Positions 44,457-52,879 of a stretch of 64,000 nt of DNA are shown here, one piece after another. Position numbers and translations under genes: made by a program. The stretch comes from JALZKA01 sp963717635 (GTDB taxonomy: Bacteria; Actinomycetota; Thermoleophilia; Solirubrobacterales; 70-9), in assembly GCA_963717635.1 (NCBI GenBank), contig OY970347.1, forward strand, positions 1,116,001 to 1,180,000, in the 5' to 3' direction. Positions within the stretch are counted from its first letter, which is position 1; each line of letters starts with the position of its first letter. Below the pieces are notes generated by a model, which was given only the letters and a program-made list of their open reading frames with translations, searched no databases and was not told where the DNA came from.

Positions 44457-44549
44457 GGTCGCGGAGGTGGCGCCGAACGTCCTCTTCGAACCCTCGGGCA
44501 ACAGCCCTTGCGGCGTACGCAAAGGTGGCGACTCCGTCGCACCGCGACC
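44457..44549 (+). ncRNA. Candidate structured leader RNA of the mre operon
   Basis: GGTCGCGG (44457-44464) and CCGCGACC (44542-44549) form an 8-bp closing stem. Inside are TTGCG/CGCAA (44508-44522), GGTG-CGAC/GTCGCACC with one bulge (44524-44543, whose last two bases compete with the closing stem) and a GGG/CCC loop. With TACACT at 44437-44442 as the -10, the leader would be about 230 nt before mreC. ACGCAAAG recalls a c-di-GMP-I riboswitch segment, but the rest does not match. Confidence 0.35.
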
Positions 44550-44681
44550 GCCAACCTGGACCACCACCGCCGCGGGCGGCGCGTGCCCGCGCACCCGCGA
44601 GTCCACCGACCACCAAGCCAAATGCTCCGATCGGGAACCAGCCTCAGACGAAGCCCCGGCCTCTCCGGAGGGCGGTAGCCC

Positions 44682-45560
44682 ATGTATCGCAAGCAGGTTC
44701 GCCGTCGCCGCGCGATTCTCGTCGCGCTGATCGTCACCTCGCTGGTGTTGCTGTCCGCGCATTTCTCGGAGGCCGAGTCGGGGCCGCTGCACGCGATCCA
44801 GCGCGGCGTCGCGACCGTGCTCTCGCCGCTCGAGACGGTCGCGAGCCAGGCGCTCAAGCCCGCCCGAGACCTGATCAATTGGTTCGACGAGACGTTTGAC
44901 GCCCGCGGCGAGAACGACCAGTTAAGGGGGGACCTGGCCGCCGCGCGGGAACAGCTTGCCGACGCCCAGGCGGCGATCGGCGAAAACGAGCAGTTCCGGG
45001 CGCTTCTGGGGCTCGACGAGAACGAGCTCGCCGGATTCGAGCCCGCCTACAAGCCGGTTACCTCTCGCATCATCTCGCGCTCGCCCAGCGTCATCAACGC
45101 GACGCTCGGCGTCGATGCCGGCTCCGGCGACGGGGTCGAGGTCGACGACCCTGTCGTCTCCGGCGACGGGCTCGTCGGGCGGATCACCGAGGTGACGAAC
45201 TCGACCGCCCAGGTCGAGCTGATCACCGATCCGCGGAACGCCGTCTCGGCCCGGGTCGTGCCCGAGGGGCCACAGGGGATCGTCGAGCCCGTCGCCGGGG
45301 ATCCGGATGACCTGCGCCTCGACTTCATCTCCAACGAGGAAGAGGTCAAGGAGGGCCAGATGCTGGTCACCGCGGGCTGGTCCAACGGCGAGATCTCGTC
45401 CGCATATCCGTATGGGATTCCGATCGGCGAGATCACCGAGACGGCCCTGGGCGAGCAGGAGTTCCAGCGGGTCACCGTGCAGCCGTTCGCGGACATGCGG
45501 GCTTTGCAATACGTCCAGGTCCTGACCGGCGGCCCTGACCGTCCGGGGGTCAACGGATGA
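44682..45560 (+). CDS. mreC: Rod shape-determining protein MreC
   Basis: 292 residues. One membrane helix (about 9-28) is followed by a coiled coil (ENDQLRGDLAAAREQLADAQ) and the beta-barrel domain with VVSGDGLVGRI and AYPYGIPIGEI. MreC couples the cytoskeleton to PBP2/RodA in the periplasm-like space. GGAGGG nine bases upstream sets ATG 44682. The ATGA overlap joins it to mreD. Confidence 0.94.
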   Translation: MYRKQVRRRRAILVALIVTSLVLLSAHFSEAESGPLHAIQRGVATVLSPLETVASQALKPARDLINWFDETFDARGENDQLRGDLAAAREQLADAQAAIGENEQFRALLGLDENELAGFEPAYKPVTSRIISRSPSVINATLGVDAGSGDGVEVDDPVVSGDGLVGRITEVTNSTAQVELITDPRNAVSARVVPEGPQGIVEPVAGDPDDLRLDFISNEEEVKEGQMLVTAGWSNGEISSAYPYGIPIGEITETALGEQEFQRVTVQPFADMRALQYVQVLTGGPDRPGVNG

Positions 45561-46150
45561 TCGTCACGTGGCAAATCGGGTTGCGCCTGGCCGCGATCGT
45601 GCTGTTTGCGGTGGTCGTGCAGGTCTCGTTTCTGTCCTTCCTCTCGATCCTCGGCGCCACGCCGGACGCGCTACCCGCGGTGATCGCCATCCTCGGGCTC
45701 CTGGGCGGCGCCGTGACCGGAGCCACGGCGGGCTTCGCGACCGGGCTCCTGGTCGATTCGCTCCTCTTGCAGACCCTGGGGGTCTCGTCGCTGGTCCTGC
45801 TGTCGGTCGGCTACCTGGGCGGCCGCTACCGCGAGCAGTTCGAGATCGACTCGGTCGTCGCCCCCGCGCTGCTCTGCGGCGGACTGACGCTGCTGGCCAC
45901 GGCGGGCTTCGTCGCGCTGCAGCTGATGCTCGGCGTCGAGGCGGCCGTGAGCCTGCTGGTGGTCCGTGAGGTGCTGGTCAAGGCGTTGCTCGGCTTCCTC
46001 ATTGCCCTACCCCTCTATCCGGCGATCCGATTCGCCGTGCGCCCGGCGCTGGTGCTCGAACAGCAGCCGACGCGCCGGCGGGTCTTTCGCAACCTCCGCG
46101 TCGGCCGTCGGCGCCTGCGCCGGGCCAGCGCCCAAGGGGGGTCGGCATGA
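45557..46150 (+). CDS. mreD: Rod shape-determining protein MreD
   Basis: 197 residues with five or six transmembrane helices, including the MreD-like GATPDALPAVIAILGLLGG and GFATGLLVDSL. The cytoplasmic tail is unusually arginine-rich (RRRVFRNLRVGRRRLRRA). MreD stabilises the elongasome. Both ends overlap neighbours by ATGA, indicating tight translational coupling of mreC, mreD and mrdA. Confidence 0.9.
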   Translation: MIVTWQIGLRLAAIVLFAVVVQVSFLSFLSILGATPDALPAVIAILGLLGGAVTGATAGFATGLLVDSLLLQTLGVSSLVLLSVGYLGGRYREQFEIDSVVAPALLCGGLTLLATAGFVALQLMLGVEAAVSLLVVREVLVKALLGFLIALPLYPAIRFAVRPALVLEQQPTRRRVFRNLRVGRRRLRRASAQGGSA

Positions 46151-48102
46151 CCTTCAGCGGCGGCCGTTGGAATCGGGACCGGTCCTCGCCGGTGCAGTTT
46201 CATGCTCGCGTCGCCCTGATCGGGGGGCTCGGGCTGATCATGTTCGCCGTGATCTTCTTTCGCCTCTGGTACCTCCAGGTGCTGTCGAGCGATCGCTATC
46301 TCGCCGAGGCGCAGGGCAACCGCGTTCGCGAGGTCACCGTGCAGGCGCCGCGCGGCGAGGTCCGCGACCGCGACGGCAAGGTGCTGATCGGCAACCGCAC
46401 TGCACAGGCGCTTCAGGTGCGCGCCGAAGAGCTGCCCTCAGACGGCGAGCGGCGCAACCAGGTCCTGCGCCGCGTCGCCGAGGTCGCCGGCCTTGAGGTC
46501 AACAAGGTGCGCAAGGAGATTCGCCAGCAGACAAAGGAGCTCCCGTCCAGCCCCGTGACGTTGAAGCGCGACGTGCCGATCGAGCTCGTCTACTACCTGC
46601 GCGAGAATCAGCGGCGCTTCCCCGGGGTCACCGTCGACCGCGTCTACGTGCGCCAGTACCCGCGCGGCACGCTCGCCGCCCACATCTTCGGCTACGTGCG
46701 GGAGGTCAACGCCGAACAGCTGGAGGAGACGCGCTACCAGGACCTGCTGCCCGGGGACGAGATCGGCCAGGACGGGATCGAGCTTGCCTACGACCACATC
46801 CTCCGTGGCGTCAACGGCGCGACCACCGTCCAGGTCGACGCCTCGGGGCTGCCCACGGGCCGGACGACCAATGTGCGCGAGCCGGAGCCCGGGAACGACC
46901 TGGTGCTGACGATCGACTCCGACATGCAGACGGTCGGCGAGGCGCAGCTCGCCTCGTTCGGGCTGCCGGGCGCGTTCGTCGCGATGGACGTGGAAAGCGG
47001 CGAGGTCCTGGCGATGGGATCGAGCCCGACCTTCGATCCCTCGATCCTGGCGCAGCCCGAGATCACCGAGGCGGAGTCGGAGTCGGTCTTCGGCGACCCG
47101 GACGACGAGTCCAGCACCGGCGCACCCGCGTTCAACCGCGCGATCGCTGCGGGCTACCCGACCGGCTCCACGTTCAAGCCGTTCACCGCCCTGGCCGCCC
47201 TCGATGCCGGCAAGCTGACCCCGTCGGAGACGCTCAACGACGACGGCGCCTACGCGCTGGGCGACGGCAACGTCCTCCACAACGCGCAGGACGCCGTCTT
47301 CGGCCCGATCCAGCTGCGCCGGGCGCTGCAGGTGTCATCCGACGTGTTCTTCTACACGCTCGGCGGCAGGCTGGCCGAGGACATCTCCGAGGACGACGAG
47401 GAGCACCTCCAGGACTGGGCCTCGCAGCTGGGGCTCGGGGACACCACGGGGATCGATGTCCCGGGTGAGGCTCCGGGCCTGATCCCCACCCCCGAGTGGC
47501 GCAACGACCTCTACCGCCAGGGCCTGACCGACCGGCCCTGGTCGTTCGGCGACAACGTAAACCTGGCGGTCGGCCAGGGCGACCTCCAGGCCGACCCGGT
47601 GCAGATGGCGACCGCCTACGCGGCGATCGGCAACGGCGGCACCGTCGTGACGCCCCACGTGGCGAAGCGCGCGGAGGACCCGGCCGGCCGAGTCGTCCAG
47701 GAGATCGAGCCGGGCCCGCGCCGTCAGCTCGAGGTCGACCCCGAGGGGCGCGAGGCGATCATGGACGGGCTCACCGCCGCCGCGATGGAACCGGAGGGAA
47801 CCTCCTATCCGGTCTTCGGAGAACCCGGATTTCCGATCGACGTCGCGGGCAAGACCGGCACCGCAGAGCGGCCACCGAACCCCGACCAATCCTGGTACGT
47901 GGCCCTGGCGCCCGCCGACGACCCGAAGGTCGTGGTGGCCTTCACGTTCGAGGGCGGCGGGTTCGGCGCGGACACCGCGGCGCCGGCCACGCGCGCCCTG
48001 CTGACCGAGTACGCCGAGCGGTTCCTCTCGGTCGAAAGGCGCCAGTTCGAGCAGGCACCGGCGGAGTCGCCGGGCGAAGCGGGTACGGTTGTGTACGAGT
48101 AA
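46147..48102 (+). CDS. mrdA: Penicillin-binding protein 2 (elongation transpeptidase)
   Basis: 651 residues. A cytoplasmic start and one membrane helix (about 17-40) are followed by the PBP dimerisation (pedestal) domain. The transpeptidase domain has the active Ser341 in TGSTFK, a downstream S-x-N-type motif and the KTG triad at 569-571 (GKTGTA). It cross-links lateral-wall peptidoglycan with RodA. The TAATG overlap to rodA shows coupled translation. A C-terminal tail of about 60 residues is acidic and variable. Confidence 0.94.
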   Translation: MTFSGGRWNRDRSSPVQFHARVALIGGLGLIMFAVIFFRLWYLQVLSSDRYLAEAQGNRVREVTVQAPRGEVRDRDGKVLIGNRTAQALQVRAEELPSDGERRNQVLRRVAEVAGLEVNKVRKEIRQQTKELPSSPVTLKRDVPIELVYYLRENQRRFPGVTVDRVYVRQYPRGTLAAHIFGYVREVNAEQLEETRYQDLLPGDEIGQDGIELAYDHILRGVNGATTVQVDASGLPTGRTTNVREPEPGNDLVLTIDSDMQTVGEAQLASFGLPGAFVAMDVESGEVLAMGSSPTFDPSILAQPEITEAESESVFGDPDDESSTGAPAFNRAIAAGYPTGSTFKPFTALAALDAGKLTPSETLNDDGAYALGDGNVLHNAQDAVFGPIQLRRALQVSSDVFFYTLGGRLAEDISEDDEEHLQDWASQLGLGDTTGIDVPGEAPGLIPTPEWRNDLYRQGLTDRPWSFGDNVNLAVGQGDLQADPVQMATAYAAIGNGGTVVTPHVAKRAEDPAGRVVQEIEPGPRRQLEVDPEGREAIMDGLTAAAMEPEGTSYPVFGEPGFPIDVAGKTGTAERPPNPDQSWYVALAPADDPKVVVAFTFEGGGFGADTAAPATRALLTEYAERFLSVERRQFEQAPAESPGEAGTVVYE

Positions 48103-49325
48103 TGGCGGTAGTAAGCGGACCAAGGCCGCGAGTACAGCCCCGGCCTCGGCCCTTCGCCGAGTCGCGCGAGAGCCTGCTCGAGCGCGCGGGGGTCATGAGG
48201 CTGGATTTCACCCTGCTCGCAGGGGCGATCGGCCTGATCGCGTTTTCGATCTACACGCTCGGCCAGGCAACTGCAGGCGACGTTCCGGGCAACCCGCACT
48301 ACTACGTGATCCGCCAGTCCATCTATGCGGTGGTCGGCGTCGCTCTGATGCTGGCCGTCGCCCGGGTCGATTACACCCGGTTCCGCGAACTGCGGGTCGG
48401 GATCTACTCGGCGATGATGGCCTCGGTCGCGCTGGTGCTGCTCTTGGGAGCCGCCGCACGCGGCTCGCAGCGCTGGATCGAGCTTCCGTTCTTCACCTTT
48501 CAGCCTTCCGAGCTGGGCAAGGTTCTCCTACTCCTGGTCCTGGCGGCGGTCGTGATCGACCGCATGCCGGGCGCCTCGGATCTGAGGCGCACGGGCCGGG
48601 TGCTGCTGCTGGGAGCGATCCCCGCGGCACTCGTGTTCATCCAGCCAGACCTCGGCACCGCGTTGGTGTACGGGGTCGTCACCCTCGCGGTCCTGTACAT
48701 CGCCGGCACGAAGTGGCAGCACTTCGCGTTGCTTGGCGCTGCTGCAGCGGCCGCGGCGGTCGTCGTTCTTGTCGTCGCGCCAGCCGTGGGCCAGCCGATC
48801 CTGAAGGAGTACCAGCAGGACCGGTTGACCGCGTTCCTCAGCCCAAGCGAGGATCCGGCCGACTCCAGCTACCAAATTCGTCAATCGCTGATCACCGTCG
48901 GCGCCGGTGGCAAGACCGGCCGCGGTGATGACTCAACCCAAACGCGGGACGGCTTCCTGCCCGAGCGCCACACCGATTTCATCTTCGCAACGGTGGGCGA
49001 GCGCTACGGATTCGTCGGTGCCGCGTTCATTCTGTCCCTTTACGCCCTGCTGATCTGGCGGGCGCTGCGCATCATGACGCTCTCGAAGAACTTGTACGGA
49101 GCCATCATCGCCGGCACGATCGCCGCGATGGTGATGTTCCACGTGTTCATCAACGTCGGCATGAACATCGGGATCGCACCCATCACGGGAATCCCATTGC
49201 CGTTGATGAGCTCGGGAGGCTCGTCCGTAATCGTCACGTTCTTGGCGATCGGCTTGCTCCAGAGCATCTACGTCCAGTCGCAGCTCGCCTCCAGGAGTAG
49301 GGAAGAAGACCCGCTCCTGAGGTGA
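48102..49325 (+). CDS. rodA: Rod shape-determining protein RodA (SEDS glycosyltransferase)
   Basis: 407 residues with about ten transmembrane helices. SEDS signatures are GSQRWIELPFFTFQPSELGK, FIQPDLGTALVYG, ERHTDFIFATVGERYG and PLPLMSSGGSS. It polymerises lipid II for rod elongation together with PBP2. ATG 48102 shares one base with the mrdA stop. The long cytoplasmic N-terminus of about 30 residues is arginine/proline-rich. Confidence 0.95.
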   Translation: MAVVSGPRPRVQPRPRPFAESRESLLERAGVMRLDFTLLAGAIGLIAFSIYTLGQATAGDVPGNPHYYVIRQSIYAVVGVALMLAVARVDYTRFRELRVGIYSAMMASVALVLLLGAAARGSQRWIELPFFTFQPSELGKVLLLLVLAAVVIDRMPGASDLRRTGRVLLLGAIPAALVFIQPDLGTALVYGVVTLAVLYIAGTKWQHFALLGAAAAAAAVVVLVVAPAVGQPILKEYQQDRLTAFLSPSEDPADSSYQIRQSLITVGAGGKTGRGDDSTQTRDGFLPERHTDFIFATVGERYGFVGAAFILSLYALLIWRALRIMTLSKNLYGAIIAGTIAAMVMFHVFINVGMNIGIAPITGIPLPLMSSGGSSVIVTFLAIGLLQSIYVQSQLASRSREEDPLLR

Positions 49326-49330
49326 GCTAA

Positions 49331-51178
49331 TTGAAGAAAAAGATTCTCGTATCAGTCGACGCCGGCGAAACCCGCGTCGCGGTGTTCGAATCCAAGGGCA
49401 ACGCCAAGCCACGTGTCGGCGAGCTCTACGTTGAACGCCGCGGATCGCGGTCGATCGTCGGCAACATCTACAAGGGGGTCGTCGACAACGTCCTGCCCGG
49501 CATGGAAGCCGCATTCGTCGACATCGGCCTCGAACGCAATGGCTTCCTGCACGTGGACGAGATCGTCCTGCCTGGCGGCGAGAAGGTGCCGCGGCGAGGT
49601 CACGGCAAGGGCCGCTCGATCGCCGAGCTGATCAAGCCCAAGCAGGAGGTCCTCGTCCAGGTGGTCAAAGACCCGTTGAAGACGAAGGGCGCCCGGCTCT
49701 CCATGCAGCTGTCGATCGCGGGGCGCTACCTCGTCTACATGCCGCAGGGCGCCGGAGTCGGGGCCAGCCGCCGGTTGCCGGACGCCGAGCGTGACCGCCT
49801 GCGCAAGCTTCTCCAGAAGCTCCACAAGGGCGATGGGGGGGTCATCGTGCGCACCGCCGCCCAGGGCGCCGACAAGGACGATTTCGAGCGCGACCTCGAC
49901 TACCTGCACAAGCTGGCCGAGGTCGTCCAGCGCCGGTCCGAAGAGGTTGGGGCGCCCGACCTCGTCTTCCAGGAAGCCGACCTTTCGATCCGGGTCCTTC
50001 GGGACGTTCTCTCGAAGGAGTTCGAGCGGGCCGTGATCGACGATCACAAGCAGCACCAACGCGTCTCGAGCTTCTTCCAGCGCACGGCGCCGGAGCTCGT
50101 TTCCAAGGTCGAGCTCTATCAGGGCTCGGAACCGCTGTTCGAGCGCGAGGGCGCCGAGGAGGCGCTGCGCTCGACGCTGTCGCGCCGCGTCGACCTGCCC
50201 TCGGGCGGCTACCTGATGATCGACTACGCCGAGGCGCTGACGGTGATCGACATCAACACCGGTAGCTTCACCGGGCGCGGCAAGGGTCGGCTCGAGGACA
50301 CGATCACGAAGGTCAACATCGAGGCTGCCGAGGAGGTCGTGCGCCAGCTTCGCTTGCGAGACATCGGAGGCATCATCGTCGTCGACTTCATCGACATGGC
50401 CCGCTCGCGGAACCGCGACCAGGTGCTGAAGACGATGCGCGAGGCACTCGACGAGGACAAGACGAAGACCTACGTCGTCGAGATCTCGCCGCTTGGCCTG
50501 GTCGAGATGACGCGGCAGAACGTCACCGACGGCGTCCGCGAGATCCTGACCAAGTCGTGCCCGACGTGCGAGGGCGAGGGCGTGATCCTCTCCGAGGAGA
50601 CGGTGGCGATCGACGTGATCCGCAAGCTGCGCAAGCTGGTCGCCGACAAGCCCGAGCCCGAGGCGTTCCTGATCAGGGTCAATCCCAAGGTGGCGGCGAA
50701 GCTGCTCGACGACGGGAGTGGGCTGCACGAGCTCGAGGAGGAGGCCGGCAAGCACTTCCACTTCGAGGGCGGTGACGCTCTTTCGGTCGCGACGTTCGAG
50801 GTGACCGAGGAGGGCACCCGCGAGGAGATCGAGCAACGGGCGCTGCCGTTCTCGGTCGGCGAGGAGGTGCTGGTCTCGATCGAGGAGCCGCACATGTACA
50901 ACGCGAACGATGCGATCGCCCGCGTCGACTCCTACATCGTCTCCGTCGCGGGCGGCGGCCGCTACGTCGGCCAGCGCCGCCTGGTCCGCATCGACGAGGT
51001 CGCGCGCTCGCTCGCCAGCGCCTCCCTGGTGGACAACGGCGCTGGTGACGAAGCCCAGGATGAGAGCGATGAGGGGCAGCTAGAATCGTCCGGCTCCGGG
51101 CGGCGGCGGCGTGGCCGTAGAGGCGGCCGCGACCGCGCTCGCGCGAGCGACGAGCAACCAGCGACGAAGAACGAATGA
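49331..51178 (+). CDS. Ribonuclease E/G family protein
   Basis: 615 residues from TTG. The N-terminal S1 domain (IVGNIYKGVVDNVLPGMEAAFVDIG) precedes the catalytic DNase I-like domain with VIDINTGSFTGRG and GGIIVVDFIDMA, whose Asp residues bind Mg2+. The zinc-link cysteines are C410 and C413 in SCPTCEGEG. A TRAM-like C-terminal part and a basic disordered tail (RRRRGRRGGR) end the protein. It processes rRNA and mRNA; E versus G type cannot be settled. The ORF starts five bases after rodA. Confidence 0.92.
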   Translation: MKKKILVSVDAGETRVAVFESKGNAKPRVGELYVERRGSRSIVGNIYKGVVDNVLPGMEAAFVDIGLERNGFLHVDEIVLPGGEKVPRRGHGKGRSIAELIKPKQEVLVQVVKDPLKTKGARLSMQLSIAGRYLVYMPQGAGVGASRRLPDAERDRLRKLLQKLHKGDGGVIVRTAAQGADKDDFERDLDYLHKLAEVVQRRSEEVGAPDLVFQEADLSIRVLRDVLSKEFERAVIDDHKQHQRVSSFFQRTAPELVSKVELYQGSEPLFEREGAEEALRSTLSRRVDLPSGGYLMIDYAEALTVIDINTGSFTGRGKGRLEDTITKVNIEAAEEVVRQLRLRDIGGIIVVDFIDMARSRNRDQVLKTMREALDEDKTKTYVVEISPLGLVEMTRQNVTDGVREILTKSCPTCEGEGVILSEETVAIDVIRKLRKLVADKPEPEAFLIRVNPKVAAKLLDDGSGLHELEEEAGKHFHFEGGDALSVATFEVTEEGTREEIEQRALPFSVGEEVLVSIEEPHMYNANDAIARVDSYIVSVAGGGRYVGQRRLVRIDEVARSLASASLVDNGAGDEAQDESDEGQLESSGSGRRRRGRRGGRDRARASDEQPATKNE

Positions 51179-51181
51179 TCG

Positions 51182-51622
51182 ATGACTGACTACGCGATAG
51201 TCGAGACCGGCGGCAAGCAGTACCGGGCCGAAAAGGGCACGGTCCTGCTCGTCGATCGCCTGCAGGCCGGCGAGGGCGACAAGGTCACCCTGCGCCCGGT
51301 CATGTTCCGCGCCGACGGCAACGTAGTCGCGGGCGGCGCCGACCTCGAGAAGGTCAAGGTCGAGGCGACGGTCTCCGAGCACCTGCGCGGCGAAAAGATT
51401 CGGGTCTTCAAGTACAAGGCGAAGAAGGGCTACCGCAAGCGCCAGGGCCACCGCTCGGAGCTGACGAGGCTCGAGGTGACCGACGTGAAGATGCTGACCC
51501 GCAAGCCGGCGGCCGCGAAGCCGGCAGCCAAGAAGCCCGCCGCGAAGAAGCCCGCCGCGAAGAAGCCGGCCGCCAAGAAGCCCGCCGCGAAAAAGCCGGC
51601 CGCCAAGAAGGAGGACGCCTAG
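51182..51622 (+). CDS. rplU: 50S ribosomal protein L21 with AAKKP-repeat tail
   Basis: 146 residues. The core, about 103 residues (YAIVETGGKQYRAEKG ... KKGYRKRQGHRSELTRL), is a normal L21. After it come six tandem AAKKP/AAKKE units to residue 146. The tail is lysine/alanine/proline-rich like the linkers of histone-like proteins and is absent from standard L21. It starts three bases after the rne stop. Confidence 0.95.
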   Translation: MTDYAIVETGGKQYRAEKGTVLLVDRLQAGEGDKVTLRPVMFRADGNVVAGGADLEKVKVEATVSEHLRGEKIRVFKYKAKKGYRKRQGHRSELTRLEVTDVKMLTRKPAAAKPAAKKPAAKKPAAKKPAAKKPAAKKPAAKKEDA

Positions 51623-51624
51623 AG

Positions 51625-51879
51625 ATGGCCCACAAGAAGGGACTCGGATCCAGCCGCAACGGCCGCGACTCGAACCCGAAGATGCTCGGCGTCAAGATCT
51701 TCTCCGGCCAGCAGGTGACCGGCGGCGAGATCCTCGTGCGCCAGCGCGGCACCCGGTTCTACCCGGGCCCCGGCACCGGCATCGGCCGCGATCACACGAT
51801 CTTCGCGACGCGCGCCGGCACGGTCGAGTTCAAGCCGGCCCGGAAGGGCCGCGTCATCTCGGTTGCCGAAGCCAAGTAG
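51625..51879 (+). CDS. rpmA: 50S ribosomal protein L27
   Basis: 84 residues. MAHKKGLGSSRNGRDSNPKMLGVK is the conserved N-terminus close to the peptidyl-transferase centre. No cleavable extension is present, unlike Firmicutes. It follows rplU by two bases. Its last 17 bases overlap the sigma-factor start. Confidence 0.97.
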   Translation: MAHKKGLGSSRNGRDSNPKMLGVKIFSGQQVTGGEILVRQRGTRFYPGPGTGIGRDHTIFATRAGTVEFKPARKGRVISVAEAK

Positions 51880-52522
51880 CGAGTACCCCTCCGATCAGGC
51901 GCTGGTCGAAGCGCTGCGCAGCGGCGACGAAGCTGCCTACGGCGCCCTGGTCGAGGAGCTGACGCCGGCGCTGACGAAGCTCGCGCTTGCGCACGTCCCA
52001 AGCCGCGCGGTCGCCGAGGAGGTCGTGCAGGACACCTGGGTTGGCGTCATTAACGGGATCGACGGCTTTCAGGGCCGCTCGGCGCTGCGGACCTGGATCT
52101 TCCAGATCCTGCTCAACACGGCGCGAACGCGTGGCAAGCGGGAGAAGCGGACGCTGCCCTTCGCGTCGTTGCGCCGGCGTGCGGAGGAGGGGCGGGACGA
52201 GCCTGCGGTTGACGCTGATCGCTTCCAGGGTCGCCGCGGTGAAGATTCGGGTGCCTGGGCGCGGCCGCCCCAGGAATGGCAGTCCCCGGACGTGCGGCTG
52301 GCGGGCGATCAGGCGCGGCAGGTCTTGTTGCAAGCGATCGCGGCGCTGCCTCCGCGCCAGCGCGAGGTGATCACGCTCCGCGACATCCAGGGGTACTCAG
52401 CGGCCGAGGCCCGTAACGCGCTTGACGTCTCCGAGACCAATCAGCGAGTGCTCCTGCACCGCGCCCGGTCGAAGGTCAGGGCAGCGCTGGAGCAGCTCCT
52501 CGACGAGGAAGAAGCCGCCTGA
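51863..52522 (+). CDS. ECF-like RNA polymerase sigma factor
   Basis: 219 residues from TTG 51863, overlapping the end of rpmA. Region 2 is ALRSGDEAAYGALVEEL ... VPSRAVAEEVVQDTWVGV and GRSALRTWIFQILLNTARTR. Region 4 is LPPRQREVITLRDIQGYSAAEARNALDVSETNQRVLLHRARSK. A long charged linker lies between. The next gene encodes its likely anti-sigma factor (TGATG overlap). Promoter specificity is unknown. I cannot tell whether it is transcribed with the ribosomal genes or from an internal promoter. Confidence 0.85.
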   Translation: MPKPSSEYPSDQALVEALRSGDEAAYGALVEELTPALTKLALAHVPSRAVAEEVVQDTWVGVINGIDGFQGRSALRTWIFQILLNTARTRGKREKRTLPFASLRRRAEEGRDEPAVDADRFQGRRGEDSGAWARPPQEWQSPDVRLAGDQARQVLLQAIAALPPRQREVITLRDIQGYSAAEARNALDVSETNQRVLLHRARSKVRAALEQLLDEEEAA

Positions 52523-52791
52523 TGAGTCGCACCGCCACAGATCCACTCGAAGCGATGAGCTGCAAGCAGTTCGTCGAGATTGTCACCGACTACCTCGAGC
52601 GACAGCTCGACGAGGCGCGGCGGCTGTGGACCGACGAGCACCTGGCGGAATGCGACGCGTGCCGCGCCTACCTGGAGCAGATGAGGGCGACGATCACGGC
52701 GCTCCGCGGCCTGGGCGACGAGACGCTCGACGCAGGGCGGCGCGAGCAGATCCTCGCGGCGATGCGCACCGCACGCCCGAGCGCCCACTAA
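52522..52791 (+). CDS. Anti-sigma factor, zinc-finger (ZAS-like) domain
   Basis: 89 residues. The motif HLAECDACRAYL supplies the HxxxCxxC zinc ligands (His40, Cys44, Cys47), with Cys14 upstream (AMSCKQF) as the fourth. This is the anti-sigma domain that wraps ECF sigma factors. No membrane helix follows, so it is soluble and could sense redox or zinc as RsrA does. It overlaps the sigma gene by one base (TGATG), implying coupled synthesis. Confidence 0.88.
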   Translation: MSRTATDPLEAMSCKQFVEIVTDYLERQLDEARRLWTDEHLAECDACRAYLEQMRATITALRGLGDETLDAGRREQILAAMRTARPSAH

Positions 52792-52804
52792 GCCCTCCCA
52801 ACGC

Positions 52805-52850
52805 CGAACGTCCCGGGATCCGGGCTATGCGGCGGCTTCCGGGACGTTCG
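52805..52850 (+). terminator. 12-bp perfect inverted repeat after the sigma/anti-sigma genes
   Basis: CGAACGTCCCGG (52805-52816) and CCGGGACGTTCG (52839-52850) flank a 22-base loop, between the anti-sigma stop and obgE. There is no T-run. It could end the rne-rplU-rpmA-sigma transcript or be an operator for obgE. Confidence 0.5.
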
Positions 52851-52879
52851 GGTGGCTTGGTCCCTGCCACACTCGCCCC

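Larger units (their letters stand above)
44324..44681 (+). other. 358-bp gene-free region between maf and mreC
   Basis: I find no convincing gene here. The three frames give only short, Pro/Arg-rich peptides unlike any family. In this place related genomes usually carry mreB. The region holds a small inverted repeat (44366-44388), two possible -10 boxes (TAGAGT 44386-44391 and TACACT 44437-44442) and a block of nested stems (44457-44549). A further GC-rich hairpin is at 44567-44579, and GGAGGG (44667-44672) precedes mreC. Confidence 0.6.

Noticed and set aside
44440..44560. c-di-GMP-I (GEMM) riboswitch before mreC
   Set aside because: ACGCAAAG is present, but the GCAAACC element and the second conserved hairpin of the class are not. 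Kept only as an unassigned structured leader.
49352..50893. Long minus-strand frame (513 codons) opposite rne/rng
   Set aside because: No family resemblance; a typical GC-rich antisense shadow of a real gene.
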